From: Euborellia annulipes
Taxonomy: Eukaryota > Arthropoda > Insecta > Dermaptera > Anisolabididae
Length of the DNA: 64,000 nt
Assembly: GCA_023213315.1 (NCBI GenBank)
Contig: JAKCPI010014921.1
Location: forward strand, 22,963 to 86,962
Direction of reading: 5' to 3'
The translations under genes were made by a program, and so were the position numbers. The notes beneath the pieces are model-generated. The model had not been told where the DNA came from. It did no database searches and saw nothing but the letters and a program-made list of their open reading frames with translations. Shown here piece after piece: positions 54,800 through 64,000 of the stretch (its first letter is position 1; every line of letters begins with the position of its first letter).

Positions 54800-56697
54800 T
54801 CGGTTGGCTAATCTTTACAATAAAGTGCCAGGCCACCTAGAGGGCGCTGAGGTGATTCATTCGTGATTCTTTCGTTCTTCTTTTTATGATTCGTTCTCAC
54901 TATTTCATTTTTATAAGAAGCCATTTAATATAAATCTCACTATATATATATAAATATAAATATAAATATTCATCTCCCCGGCCTCTAAGATATATTTTTA
55001 CATTCATCTCCTGGGCGAGTTATTATTTTGTGTTGTGCTTTTTTTATTAAATTTTTTTTTGGCCATTTTGTCATTTTTGCTGTCTGGAATTCCCATTTTT
55101 GTCTAGCATTTGCTTTTATTATCATTTATCTAAGTTCCACAATGAGTGAGAGAATTGATCTCCTTTTTTCGATTTGTATCGAAAGCATGAATCTGGAATG
55201 GATGGAAAATTGCAAGTATTGAAATCTTGTATGGATCTTGGTTTGATTGCGAGAAGGATGATGAGGAGAGGTCAGAATAAGGTAAGAATCGTTTTTTTTT
55301 TAACAACTTGCAGGGGTCTCGACCTTCGGTTCTTTTATTTTTAGAAAAAAATTCAAAACAACTAGGGAATTCTCGGCTTTACTTTTTTGGTTTTTTTCTT
55401 TCTCCATTGTAATTTAGATGACAAAAACCTTGTGCCTGACCTATTCTGATTGAGATAAGTAAAGAAATTAATTAAATAGAGTTGAAAATATAAAAAATAA
55501 TTTTATCGAAAATAGTTTGTTTTTAAAAATATTGAACGATAAAGGAGCTAACTTCATGTTGTATTAAAAGTTAAAGTATTCACTGACTTTTTTTTTAGTA
55601 GAAAGGCTCGAGTTTGCTACTCTTATTAAGAACATCTTTGGGTCCGCGGGCCCCCGATGGAGGCCCGTGTCTTTTGGTAAATAGTAGGTTCTGTTTTAAA
55701 TAAAAAATATCCATCCAGAATATTTTAAAGAAGTTGCAGGGATCCCTTGTCCGAGAGCCGCCGGAGGCGCTCGAGACCTTCGGTTAATTAAGGTCGGTTC
55801 TGTTTTAGATTAAAAAATATTCATCCAGAATATTTTAAAGAACTTGCAGGGATCCCTTGTCCGAGAGCCGCCGGAGGCGGCTCGAGACCTTCGGTTTTAA
55901 GTTCGGTTCTTTTATTTTTAGAAAAAAAATTCAAAACAACTAGGGAATTCTCGGCTTCGGTTCGGTTCGGTTTGGTTCGGCTCGGCTCAGTTCGGTTCGA
56001 AACTATCCAGTTAGAAGCGATTCGGTAGCTTTTAAAAAAAAATTTTCGGGCCCGAAGGTCCTGGGCCCGAAAATTTATTTTTAAAGGCTACCGAATAGCT
56101 TCTAACTGGATGGTTTCGAACCGAACTGAGACGAGCCGAATCAACCGAAACCGAACCGAAGTCGACACTAGTGACAAAACAACTTCAGGGGTCACGACCT
56201 AATTGTTTCGGTCCTTCGGTTGCAGTTCGGTTTCCTTCGATTAAAAAAAAAATTTAAAAAACTAGGGAATTCTCGGTCTTAGTGACAAAACAAATAGCGC
56301 GCCTAAATGAAAAGAATGAAAGAATAATGAATGTTGAGCAGGGGCGGATTAAAAAAAAATTATTCTTTGTTTTTTTTTTTTCAATTATCAGCTGAAGTTA
56401 GCTCCTTTATCATTTATTATTAAAAAAAATAATAATAAACAATTTTCGATAAAATTATTTTTTATATTTTCAAATCTATTTAATTAATTTCTTTACTTAT
56501 CTCAATCAGAATAGGTCATGCGCAAGGTTTTTGTCATCTAAATTACAATGGAGAAAGAAAAAACCCAAAAAAGTAAGTAAAAATATATATTAATAATATT
56601 TTGAAGAACGAAAGAATCATGAATGTTGAGCTAATGTCTAAAGAGTGAACTAGTCAGTCAGTGAGAGGGCTGGCACTTTATTGTAAAGATTAACCAA
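54800..56697. mobile_element. Large nested foldback element
   Basis: Outer arms GGTTGGCTAATCTTTACAAT and ATTGTAAAGATTAACC, then AAAGTGCCAG / CTGGCACTTT, GATTCTTTCGTTCTTC / GAACGAAAGAATC, and 55378-55530 against 56437-56580 (TTACAATGGAGAAAG region, over 100 bp). The centre (55955-56160) is a second palindrome of (T)TCGG repeats around CGGGCCCGAAGGTCCTGGGC. Two 108-bp tandem units with CCGAGAGCCGCCGGAGGCG lie at 55689-55900. A donor-like AATAAG|GTAAGA at 55280 follows a short frame (ATG at 55233) that could be the remains of a transposase first exon. Confidence 0.7.
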
Positions 56698-56944
56698 AAA
56701 AAATATATTGTTCAATCAATTTTACAAATTATCAAAACAGAAATTTCAAACCCTTAAGAAAATTTGACAAAAAATAATTATTATACCTTTCAAATTAGAA
56801 ACAAATCAAGTACTTAATTAAAAAATTTATTTTCTAATTATCTGAATGAATTGAGGTAAAAATTATAATTAAAATTGTATTAATTACCCCATTTGAAGCT
56901 AATACCCGATAAACATACTAAGTTAATATACTTTTATATTTAAA

Positions 56945-57194
56945 CATGAGAAAGGAAAGGATTACGGGAAAATAAAACAATTATTTAATCAAATAATCTT
57001 TATTTAATACTTAAAATATGATGATAGAAGAAGATTAAAAAATATATATATTTCTTTGTTTCAGAAGCGAACAAGTCCATCTGCGTCAAGAGGGCCAAGG
57101 TGTCAGTCGATTGAACTCATCTCTCTGCAAAGTGCCTCTCCTCCATTGCGATTCTATTAGTGTCACACACACCTACTCCCTCCATAATTAAAAG
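56945..57194 (+). repeat. Exon-like module K, copy 3
   Basis: Upstream block and TTTCTTTGTTTCAG as in copies 1 and 2. The exon-like part 57065-57194 contains CATCTGCGTCAAGAGGGCCA and CGATTGAACTCATCTCTCTG and ends CATAATTAAAAG|GTATTT. One frame (HLRQEGQGVSRLNSSLCK) is open to a TAA four bases before the donor-like site. Confidence 0.7.
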
Positions 57195-57369
57195 GTATTT
57201 ATAATATGCATATTTCACTTGCATAAAGGGTTAACATTTTAGTTTTATTTAAATATTTATAAATCATTAATATTTTTCCTTAAATATAAGTGTAAAAAAA
57301 TCGTTTATCAATATTATTTTTTTGTAAACAAAAATAAAAAGAAAAAATAATAATTTTTATTTTTTACAG

Positions 57370-57582
57370 GGGAGTTCAAAACCAGCCTTTGCCGCAAATA
57401 ATCCAACCGAAGTCTCCTCTTTGAGTAGGAAAGTGGAAGAAAGTCTCACCCCATAGACACAAAGTGCCTTAAAAATGAGTATGTCTCCGACTTGGCTAAC
57501 TCGGAACCTGACGAGAGGTGTGGGGCGGGTGGCTGTGAAGGGAAATGGAAGTACCTCATAAAATCCATCGCGTTTCCATCTG
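57370..57582 (+). repeat. Exon-like segment ending like module D
   Basis: ATTTTTTACAG in front. It ends ATCGCGTTTCCATCTG|GTGAGT, as in D and K copy 1. Another exon-like segment follows at 57931-58000 (TTTTTGTTCCAG|GATCACC, AAAAGAG|GTAAAT); its start resembles the inverted segment near 62560 (TTTGCTCCAG|GATCC). Stops occur in all frames. Confidence 0.4.
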
Positions 57583-58387
57583 GTGAGTTAAATGTATTTT
57601 TCTAATAATTTTAATAATTAGTAGCTCTTATGTATATATAACAAGAAAAATGATCCAAGAATCAAAAAAATGACAAATTTTGGGTACCAATTTTATTTTT
57701 TAATTAAAATAAAGCCAAATTTTTTATTGTATCAAAAAATTTCATTATTCAATTCATAACTCATACAGTATGATTTTCTAATAACTTTCATTAATTAAAA
57801 TTATTTTTCTATTAACAAAAGAATTTTTTTTATACAGTAGTTTAAATCAAGAAAAAAGATAAGAAATGATACAGCAAATATATTTAATATTTTAATAGAA
57901 ATGACAAATAATCAAAATTTTTGTTCCAGGATCACCTGATAGGGAATTCGGCATCACGAGAGATGGTTAAATCATATGGAAATGCAGCTACATAAAAGAG
58001 GTAAATCAACGTTTTTAATTTTCACTTTAATCAAAAAAAAAAAAATAGAATTTCTTAACGTCTTTGACTCGAGTCCCAGTGAACTTGAATAAAATCTTAA
58101 AAAATAAAAATTTTTCTCATTACCATTAAAATAAATATGAATAATTAAATTTTTTCAAATTATAATTAGATATTTTTGAAGTACTATCATTAGAGTTTGC
58201 AAATAAAAAAAACTCGGAAAATAACTTATTTAGGTGCGAATTCTTATGTTAGAATGCCTTTTAATTATTTCGTTCGTTGTCAGAAAAATATAATTACAGC
58301 CAGCGGCGTAACCAGCCTTTGAGGGCGGGGGGGGCGAAGCTTAACTAGGGCGCCGATTTTCCAGGGGGCTCCGCCCCTGGACCCCCT

Positions 58388-58431
58388 TGCTCGCCTTCGG
58401 CGAGCAATTGCCCGCCTTCGGCGGGCAAATT
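58388..58431. repeat. Twin perfect hairpins with TTCG loops
   Basis: TTGCTCGCC-TTCG-GCGAGCAA is followed at once by TTGCCCGCC-TTCG-GCGGGCAA. Each has a stem of 7-8 bp and a C(TTCG)G-type loop. They lie just inside the left end of the hAT composite element. Confidence 0.8.
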
Positions 58432-58865
58432 TCTTGCATCCTGTAATTTCCTCAGCGAATTTGTTTATATTTACATGTTTTTTAATGACACCTGTATGAT
58501 TTTGTTTTGATTTTTCTTTGCTTTTAGAGAAAAAATGTCATTTTCTTCTGTGATTATTTCAAAAACTATTCAGTTTTCGGAAAAATATCAAAGAATAAAA
58601 ACTTTTTAAAATTGAGTATTTTATCATAATATGACAAAGAAATTGAAAATTTCGAAATTTCTGAAAAAACTTATTTGGTAAAGTACTACTTCCAAGTGAC
58701 GTATTTACTCCAAAAGTTGATAGAAATCTACAATTTTAGTGTAAGGAGCATATACCAAATTTCATCGATCTAGCTGCTTTGGTTTTTAAGCAATCGTGTT
58801 CACACACACACCCAGACGTAATTCCAAAAGAATATACGATAAAGTCTCGGGGAAGTCATTCCCCA

Positions 58866-59027
58866 TGTTTTTTTTTAACACATACTTCTTTCCCATTCCC
58901 ACTACACTCACTCACACATGCACACAGTCTTTTCGGCAACTTAGGAGATATAAGACTTTGACTTTGAAATTTGGTATCCAAATGGCTTAAATAAAATCAT
59001 CGGACTGCCTGGGATCCGAACCCCCGA
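58866..59027 (-). repeat. SINE1, truncated copy
   Basis: It shares the CTTTTCGGCAACTTAGG block and GGGATCCGAACCC (B box on the minus strand) with 40636-40893. The A-box end is cut by a hAT-like fragment. Confidence 0.7.
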
Positions 59028-59924
59028 TTAGAGCCCTGCACGGGTACAGGTTGGCCCGTTACCCGCCCGGCCCGCGGCCCGGGCCGGGCGGGCTTTGGAG
59101 GCCATGAAAAAATTACGGGCGGGTAGCAAGTCTAAATAAACGGGTTCGGGCGGACGGGCATGCAAATGAAATTTTATTTAAAAATTGCTAGACATTCGTT
59201 CATTCATTCACTAAATCTCGGGCGGGAATGGGCGGGTTTGAAAGTAAAAAGGTAAAAGCTCTTTCATTTTGAGAAGATCGAAAAAATGAAAAACTACACC
59301 AGTAAAATACTAGTACTTTTTGGCCGATTTTGATTAAAAGCTTATTTTCACGGTCCCGGGGGTGTTTAACTTAAATATAACATTTCAGTCTCATAGCTCA
59401 ATTCCTTCATGCTTAAAAAAAATTTTGAATTTCAAAAAATTAAATATTAAGGCTTATACGAATCCTGAGTAAATCTCAACAGCCATAAAATATCAAATTA
59501 AGGCTTATATATTGCAAAATAAAAAAAATTTTAATTATACAGCCTCTATATACGTTATTTCTTATTTTTGGAATTAAATTCATTTAAAATAGTAGAATTC
59601 AAGTTGTAATATAATTTTAAAAGAAAACAATCAATTTTTTAAGACAATCGATGAAAAGAATATGATAAAATCACATTCGCTGGGCTATATCTTAGAGGCC
59701 GTAGGGCGCCTATGCCGGTTTCGGGGGGCGCCAAGGTCTCGATGCGCCTGGGAGCGGGGGGGCTCGAGCCCCCCCCTCGCCCCCCCCCCCTGGTTACGCC
59801 ACTGATTACAGCATATAATTTATAATTAAAATTAGGACACAAACCTTGTATAGCTGAATCATTAATTTAATCAATACTAATAATTCAAAAACTTTTTAAT
59901 ATATTCCTTTTTTTATATTTTTTC

Positions 59925-60102
59925 AGACTAAAAAGGGACAACTCAGCGGCTGGTAATGAAGACGAAGAGTGAAAATCTCCTGATAATTAAGAAATTATTT
60001 GCTGGAAGAATCATATGTAGTGCATTATCAAAAGAAACAGGCCGAAAAAACAAGAATATCTCAACTTAGACATCGTCTTTTTCTGAAAACGTTCGTCTTT
60101 GT
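59925..60102 (+). other. Exon-like segment, single copy
   Basis: TATTTTTTCAG in front, GTAAGT behind, with stops in all frames. A last candidate begins at 60708 after TTTTTTGTTTGCAG and has no clear donor. They may be the 3' exons of the plus-strand non-coding locus, though this rests on splice-like signals only. Confidence 0.3.
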
Positions 60103-61029
60103 AAGTGTTTAATTTTTTTATCTAAAAACTCTCCACTGCAATGACTAATAATAATAAGAAATGTTCATTTAATTTAGGGTGGCCCTATGAACTCATGAAT
60201 TTATTTTACTTATTTTAAGAGTAGACATTTTCTTAGATTTTTTTGGAACTTGTTCACCCTTCCCCGGATACACCCTTATGTCACTTATTTTTTTTTTTTT
60301 TTTTACCTGGGGCTTTTTCAAGAAAATTATTTATAAATAAATCATTTGTCAATTAGAAAATGTGTAATTAAATCATGGACTCGCAATTTAAAAAATTATA
60401 ATTGGAGCAATTTTTGAAAATTTTTTTAGATAAAAAATAATTAACTTTCTTGAGAAGGTCCCATTCCATTAAATTTTAAAAAATATTTAATATTTATATT
60501 ATTTTATGTATTATTAATTACAAGTTGAGCTAATTGTATTTATTAATTAGTGGAAAGTTTATTGGGAATCAGGAATTTATTTTTTTATTATAAATGACTT
60601 TAGCTATTTAAAAATTAAAATCACTTTTATTAATTTAATTAGGCTACATAATATCATTTCAGAGCTTTATTTAACAATAATTATAATAATGCATTTTTTG
60701 TTTGCAGATATTTGCATCTTGGATGGATCAAGAAGTCGTAAAAATGCACTGGTGGCCTGGCCTTCGTGTATGTTGACGTGAGAGAAAACTACAAATTCTT
60801 GAGTATAATATATGCATAAATACTTTAATTTTTTATATAATAAATATAAATTATATCTATATTAATAGAATATAGTTTATATTTTTATTATATAAAAACT
60901 ATATAAAGTAAAAAACAAGAGCAAATTCGGGCTCTCGATAGCAGGTGGGGGATGGGCGTGGCCTAGCCGTCGCCGCACCAAGGCTTCGGCTCGCCTCGGC
61001 CTCCTCCGCCTGCTCTCGAGGCTCGGTAG

Positions 61030-61085
61030 TGGGGACTGAAGGCTATATAAGCAATCGCGCACGTCAGGGTGGTTGGTTGGGAGGT
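61030..61085 (+). promoter_or_regulatory. TATA-containing core promoter-like sequence in a GC-rich island
   Basis: Within a GC-rich island (60927-61100, many CpG) the sequence AAGGCTATATAAGCAATC gives a good TATA box at 61044-61051, with a start expected near 61070-61076. The island lies between the last plus-strand module and the first inverted module. Neither a downstream exon nor a protein frame could be joined to it. Confidence 0.4.
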
Positions 61086-61374
61086 GGTGAGGTGGGGAAC
61101 TCTGCATCCAAGATTCTTATTATGTTGTCTTATTAGATTCAAGTATATAAAGACTATTTATTTCTATTTTAAATGTTATTAATACCTTTTACTAGTATTA
61201 TATAATCAGAATAAAGATTTTTTTTTCTAATTTATCACTTTAAATGTTTTCTATTGTCTTTCTAAATGTCATATATAGTTTTTAATTATTTTTTTATACT
61301 CATTCTGGTTTATTTTCTATATATGACATTTAATATTTTTTTATTCTTCACTATACTTAATTATATGTTGAGAT

Positions 61375-61459
61375 TTCGCTTCTACTTGATGCTCCTCATT
61401 TTCTTGTTGATTTATTTCAACCGAGTTCGTCTCGATGATAAGTGACACATGATGAGATG
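61375..61459 (-). repeat. Exon-like module H, inverted copy 3
   Basis: On the minus strand: TATATTTTCTTTTGTTACAG|CATCTCATCATGTGTCACTT, then AAATCAACAAGAAAATGAGG and GAAGCGAAATCTCAACA. Clearly homologous to copies 1 and 2 but more diverged, and the upstream pyrimidine tract is conserved. Confidence 0.65.
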
Positions 61460-61796
61460 CTGTAACAAAAGAAAATATAATTAATTTATTATATTCTAAA
61501 TGAATATCTATTTTTTCCTAATTTAAATACTCGTATCTTAATCAAAGTTAATATTCTATTATCTACATTTGACAATTTATATTAAATAAAGATTTTTTTA
61601 TTTTTACTTTTTAATAATAGTTTAATTTAACCCAAATTTCCTTTCCTAATAAAAAAAAAAAACATTGAAAATTATTCTAACAAATTCTCATTTAATAGAT
61701 AAATTTTATAGATAAGTTTTTTTATAAAGATTTTTCTCCCTTACATTTGCAAATAGAATATTTAAATTTTTTACTAGTTTATAATATAGATATGAC

Positions 61797-62387
61797 TAGA
61801 GACCGGATTTTAAGCAAAATGCTTATTGCTCAATTTTATAAGCAACCATTAGATATTTAATTTCTATACGAATTAGGAAAAACTAAGTGTATTGAGATGG
61901 CATTTTTTATGCTTTTTTTGCTTTTTTTGAGTTTTCATGCTTTTTTTCCCTTTCGTGCTTATTTGAACTTATTTTACGAATATTTATAATTTTTTTTTTT
62001 TTTTTTATTAAAAAACACACTTTTTTCTCATTCACACAGGCATACATCAGGGAGGTATATAAGGGGGGGGGGAGAGGGCCCGCCCCTCCCCAAAAAAAAA
62101 AAATTTTAAAAACCCCGCATTGCGAAAAAATATTGCCCTGTAAAAAAAATTTTTTCCCCAGGGTGAAAAAATTTGGTTCCACAAAAACAAAATTTTTCGC
62201 AAGGCGGGGCGGAATAAATTTAGTTTCTTTAAAAAAAAATTTGTATACGCCATTGGTATGAGTAAAAATTGCTTATGAGATGCTTTTTTTCAACTTTTAT
62301 GCTTATTTAACAACTTTTTATTCAAGTTTTTTATGCTTTTTTAAGCACTTTTTTTCCATTTTTTTATGCTTTTTTGTCCGGTCTCTA
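61797..62387. mobile_element. hAT-type MITE with 8-bp TSD and a nested MITE
   Basis: Termini TAGAGACCGGA and TCCGGTCTCTA are flanked by the exact duplication GATATGAC (61789-61796 and 62388-62395). The interior repeats TGCTTTTTTT units. At about 62049-62262 a second MITE resembles the CAGGGGCGTA family (CAGGGAGGTATATAAGGGG ... TGTATACGCCATTG). Confidence 0.9.
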
Positions 62388-62692
62388 GATATGACCATTA
62401 GGCCGAGGCCATTTAATAAAAAGAAAAAAAATAATTATTTGCATATGAAATAGTATTTTTAAAATTATTTTCTTCAACTCACATGTATCTGTTTATTATT
62501 TTCGGATGACCCTCGTCGAATTGGCCGCTGATTGACATACGGAGGATCCTGGAGCAAAGGAAAATTATTTAATTATTTTATTAGTATTTTAACGAAACGA
62601 GATTTTAAAAGAAAGAGATCTTTACAAGAAAATATAATTAATATTTGTGATATGAACTAAAAAATTGAAAAAATTTGATAGTGAAGACTTAC

Positions 62693-62780
62693 CAAGTACA
62701 GTCGAAGTGCACTGAGATGGGGTGCTCAAACGACAAGGTCGGTGATTAAGGGAGAAGTCGACCTCTAGCGATAGTCGCAC
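62693..62780 (-). repeat. Exon-like module M, inverted copy 2
   Basis: On the minus strand: a T-run and ACAG, then GTGCGACTATCGCTAGAGGT and GACTTCTCCCTTAATC, ending GTACTTG|GTAAGT. The upstream sequence (AAAAATAATTTTTTTTTTT) also matches that of copy 1. Confidence 0.6.
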
Positions 62781-63057
62781 CTGTAAAAAAAAAAAATTAT
62801 TTTTTCTTATTAAATATGATTGGTGTGTTTGTGTGTGGAAAAAAAGAGTTTACAAAAAAATAAAAAATAATATTGATAAAAAATTTTTTTACCCTTATTT
62901 TTAAGGAAAAATATTAATGATATTAAAGATGTACACCCTTTTACACTCTCTAGTTTCTAGTTTTTAGTAGACAAAGGCTAATTTTATAAATATGTTTTAA
63001 GAAAGAAAATAAAAATGTTAACCCTTTCTTCAAGAGAAATATGCAAATTATAAATAC

Positions 63058-63999
63058 CTTTTAATTGTGGAGAGGGGGTGCGTGTGATGTTTTATTATCA
63101 CAAACAGAATCGCCCTGGAGAAGAGGCACTTTGCAGAGAGATGAGTTCAATCGACTGGCCTCTTGGCCCCCTTGACTAGGGCTGGACGGTAATGGATTTT
63201 CATTACCGACCTCGATAATGAAAAAAAAACCGGTTTTTCTCGAAAGTCGGTAAAAATTTTTTACCGCCCGCGGAACAGAAATTTGCCGCCGCGGAACCAA
63301 AGTTGGCCGCCGCGGCACGAAATTTGTCGCCGCGGAACCAAAGTTTGCCGCCGCGGCACATTTTTTTCCCGCGGAACCAAAATTTTTCCCCGTCCGAAAA
63401 AATATTTTACCTTTTTTTTAGAGACGCCAATTTTTTCTGCCGTTCGCGGCACAGAAATTTGTCGCCGCGGCACATTTTTTTTCGCGGAACCAAAATTTTT
63501 CCCCGTCCGAAAAAATATTTTACCTTTTTTTAGAGACGCCAATTTTTTCCTGCCGTTCGCGGCACAGAAATTTGTCGCCGCGACACATTTTTTTTTTCGC
63601 GGAACCAAAATTTTAATTTTTTCCGCCCGCGGAACCAAAGTTTGCCGCCGCGGCACATTTTTGTTTTTCGCGGAACCAAAATTTTTGCCGCCGCGGAACA
63701 TTTTTTTCAACGAACAGAAATTTTTTACCGTCCGAAAAAATAAGTTTTTACCGACTTTCGAAAAAAAAACCGGTTTTTACCGAATTAGAGGTTCGTTACC
63801 GCGTTTTCGGTAAAAAATTTTTACCGGTTTTTACCGGTAAACCGGTTTACCGTCCAGCCCTACCCTTGACGCAGTGGATTTGCTCTCTTCTGAAACAAAG
63901 AAATATATTTATATTTTTTTTAATCCTCTTCTATCATCATATTTTAAATATTCAATAAAGATTATTTTATTAAATAATTGTTTTATTTTCCCGTAATCC
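63058..63999 (-). repeat. Exon-like module K, inverted copy 4, split by a hAT MITE
   Basis: On the minus strand: GGATTACGGGAAAATAAAAC, ATATGATGATAGAAGAGG, TTTCTTTGTTTCAG|AAGAGAGCAAATC, then (after the insertion) GGCCAGTCGATTGAACTCAT and CACAATTAAAAG|GTATTT. The insertion is recent relative to the duplication because the other copies lack it. Confidence 0.75.
63177..63862. mobile_element. hAT-type MITE with 8-bp TSD and GC-rich internal repeats
   Basis: Termini TAGGGCTGGACGGTAA and TTACCGTCCAGCCCTA are flanked by the exact duplication CCCTTGAC (63169-63176 and 63863-63870). The interior repeats GCCGCCGCGGAACCAAA and a 110-bp unit with TCCGAAAAAATATTTTACCT twice. Long open frames on both strands (up to 176 codons) come from these repeats and are not genes. 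Confidence 0.95.
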
Positions 64000-64000
64000 T

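Larger units (their letters stand above)
58301..59804. mobile_element. hAT-type composite element with 8-bp TSD
   Basis: Termini CAGCGGCGTAACCAG and CTGGTTACGCCACTG are flanked by the exact duplication ATTACAGC (58293-58300 and 59805-59812). Inside are two adjacent hairpins (58388-58431), an HP2 fragment (58470-58865), a truncated SINE1 (58866-59027), a GC-rich hAT-like end (CCCTGCACGGG, 59035), an HP1 fragment (59265-59420) and C-runs. No transposase. Confidence 0.88.

Noticed and set aside
49072..57194. Module K as a protein-coding exon (RLNSSLCK frame)
   Set aside because: The frame is open in three copies but shifted in copy 2, ends at a stop just before the donor-like site, and differs by indels between copies; shared ancestry explains the similarity.
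63261..63813. Long overlapping open frames on both strands (149 and 176 codons)
   Set aside because: They lie wholly inside the hAT MITE 63177-63862 and arise from GCCGCCGCGGAACC-type repeats; the translations are low-complexity repeats on both strands.

Overview
This window looks like nuclear DNA from an AT-rich, repeat-dense animal genome. It is most likely an arthropod, judging by the one real protein gene and by the density of MITEs, foldback elements and tRNA-like SINEs. The taxon is inferred from protein similarity only. There are no rRNA genes, no credible functional tRNA genes, no CRISPR arrays and no bacterial-style operons.

0-30.2 kb: one multi-exon gene on the + strand encodes a RasGAP of the SynGAP / DAB2IP / RASAL2 family, called raskol in Drosophila. 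I could join sixteen coding exons from 9634 to the stop at 30210 with GT-AG sites and consistent phase. They give 1186 residues: the C-terminal part of a PH-like region, a C2 domain, the RasGAP domain (arginine finger Arg390, FLR motif at 500-502), a long low-complexity tail with His-rich and poly-Pro stretches, and a C-terminal coiled coil. The 5' end is open: exon 1 starts mid-codon, so earlier exons lie in the unassigned upstream sequence or outside the window. A possible alternative first exon is at 14689. The introns hold MITEs, SINEs and palindromic elements.

30.2-34.5 kb: the 3' UTR and AT-rich spacer, a decayed pogo/Tigger-like DNA transposon (32088-33368) and two hAT-type MITEs with target-site duplications (TSDs).

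34.5-64 kb: no convincing protein gene. The region is built from duplicated modules, each a 60-300 base segment with a pyrimidine tract and AG in front and a GT donor behind. Two to four copies of each module lie in direct orientation between 37 and 58 kb, and an inverted series (K, M, H) lies at 63.9-61.4 kb. This fits a rearranged multi-exon non-coding locus, but expression is not shown. Many mobile elements have inserted into it.

Other notable content. (1) Hammerhead ribozyme-like motifs (CTGANGA, stem II, GAAA, helix III reduced to a self-complementary ACGT) lie inside palindromic elements scattered through the window. Three have an essentially complete core and stems (321-368, 9358-9403, 12699-12750). 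Penelope-like elements and animal retrozymes are known to carry such ribozymes. (2) A repeat family of about 660 bp, called HP1 here, has a large hairpin at each end and no coding capacity. It is present about a dozen times, and one pair of empty and filled sites defines its ends. (3) A swarm of hAT-type MITEs has intact 8-bp TSDs and homopolymer G/C interiors.
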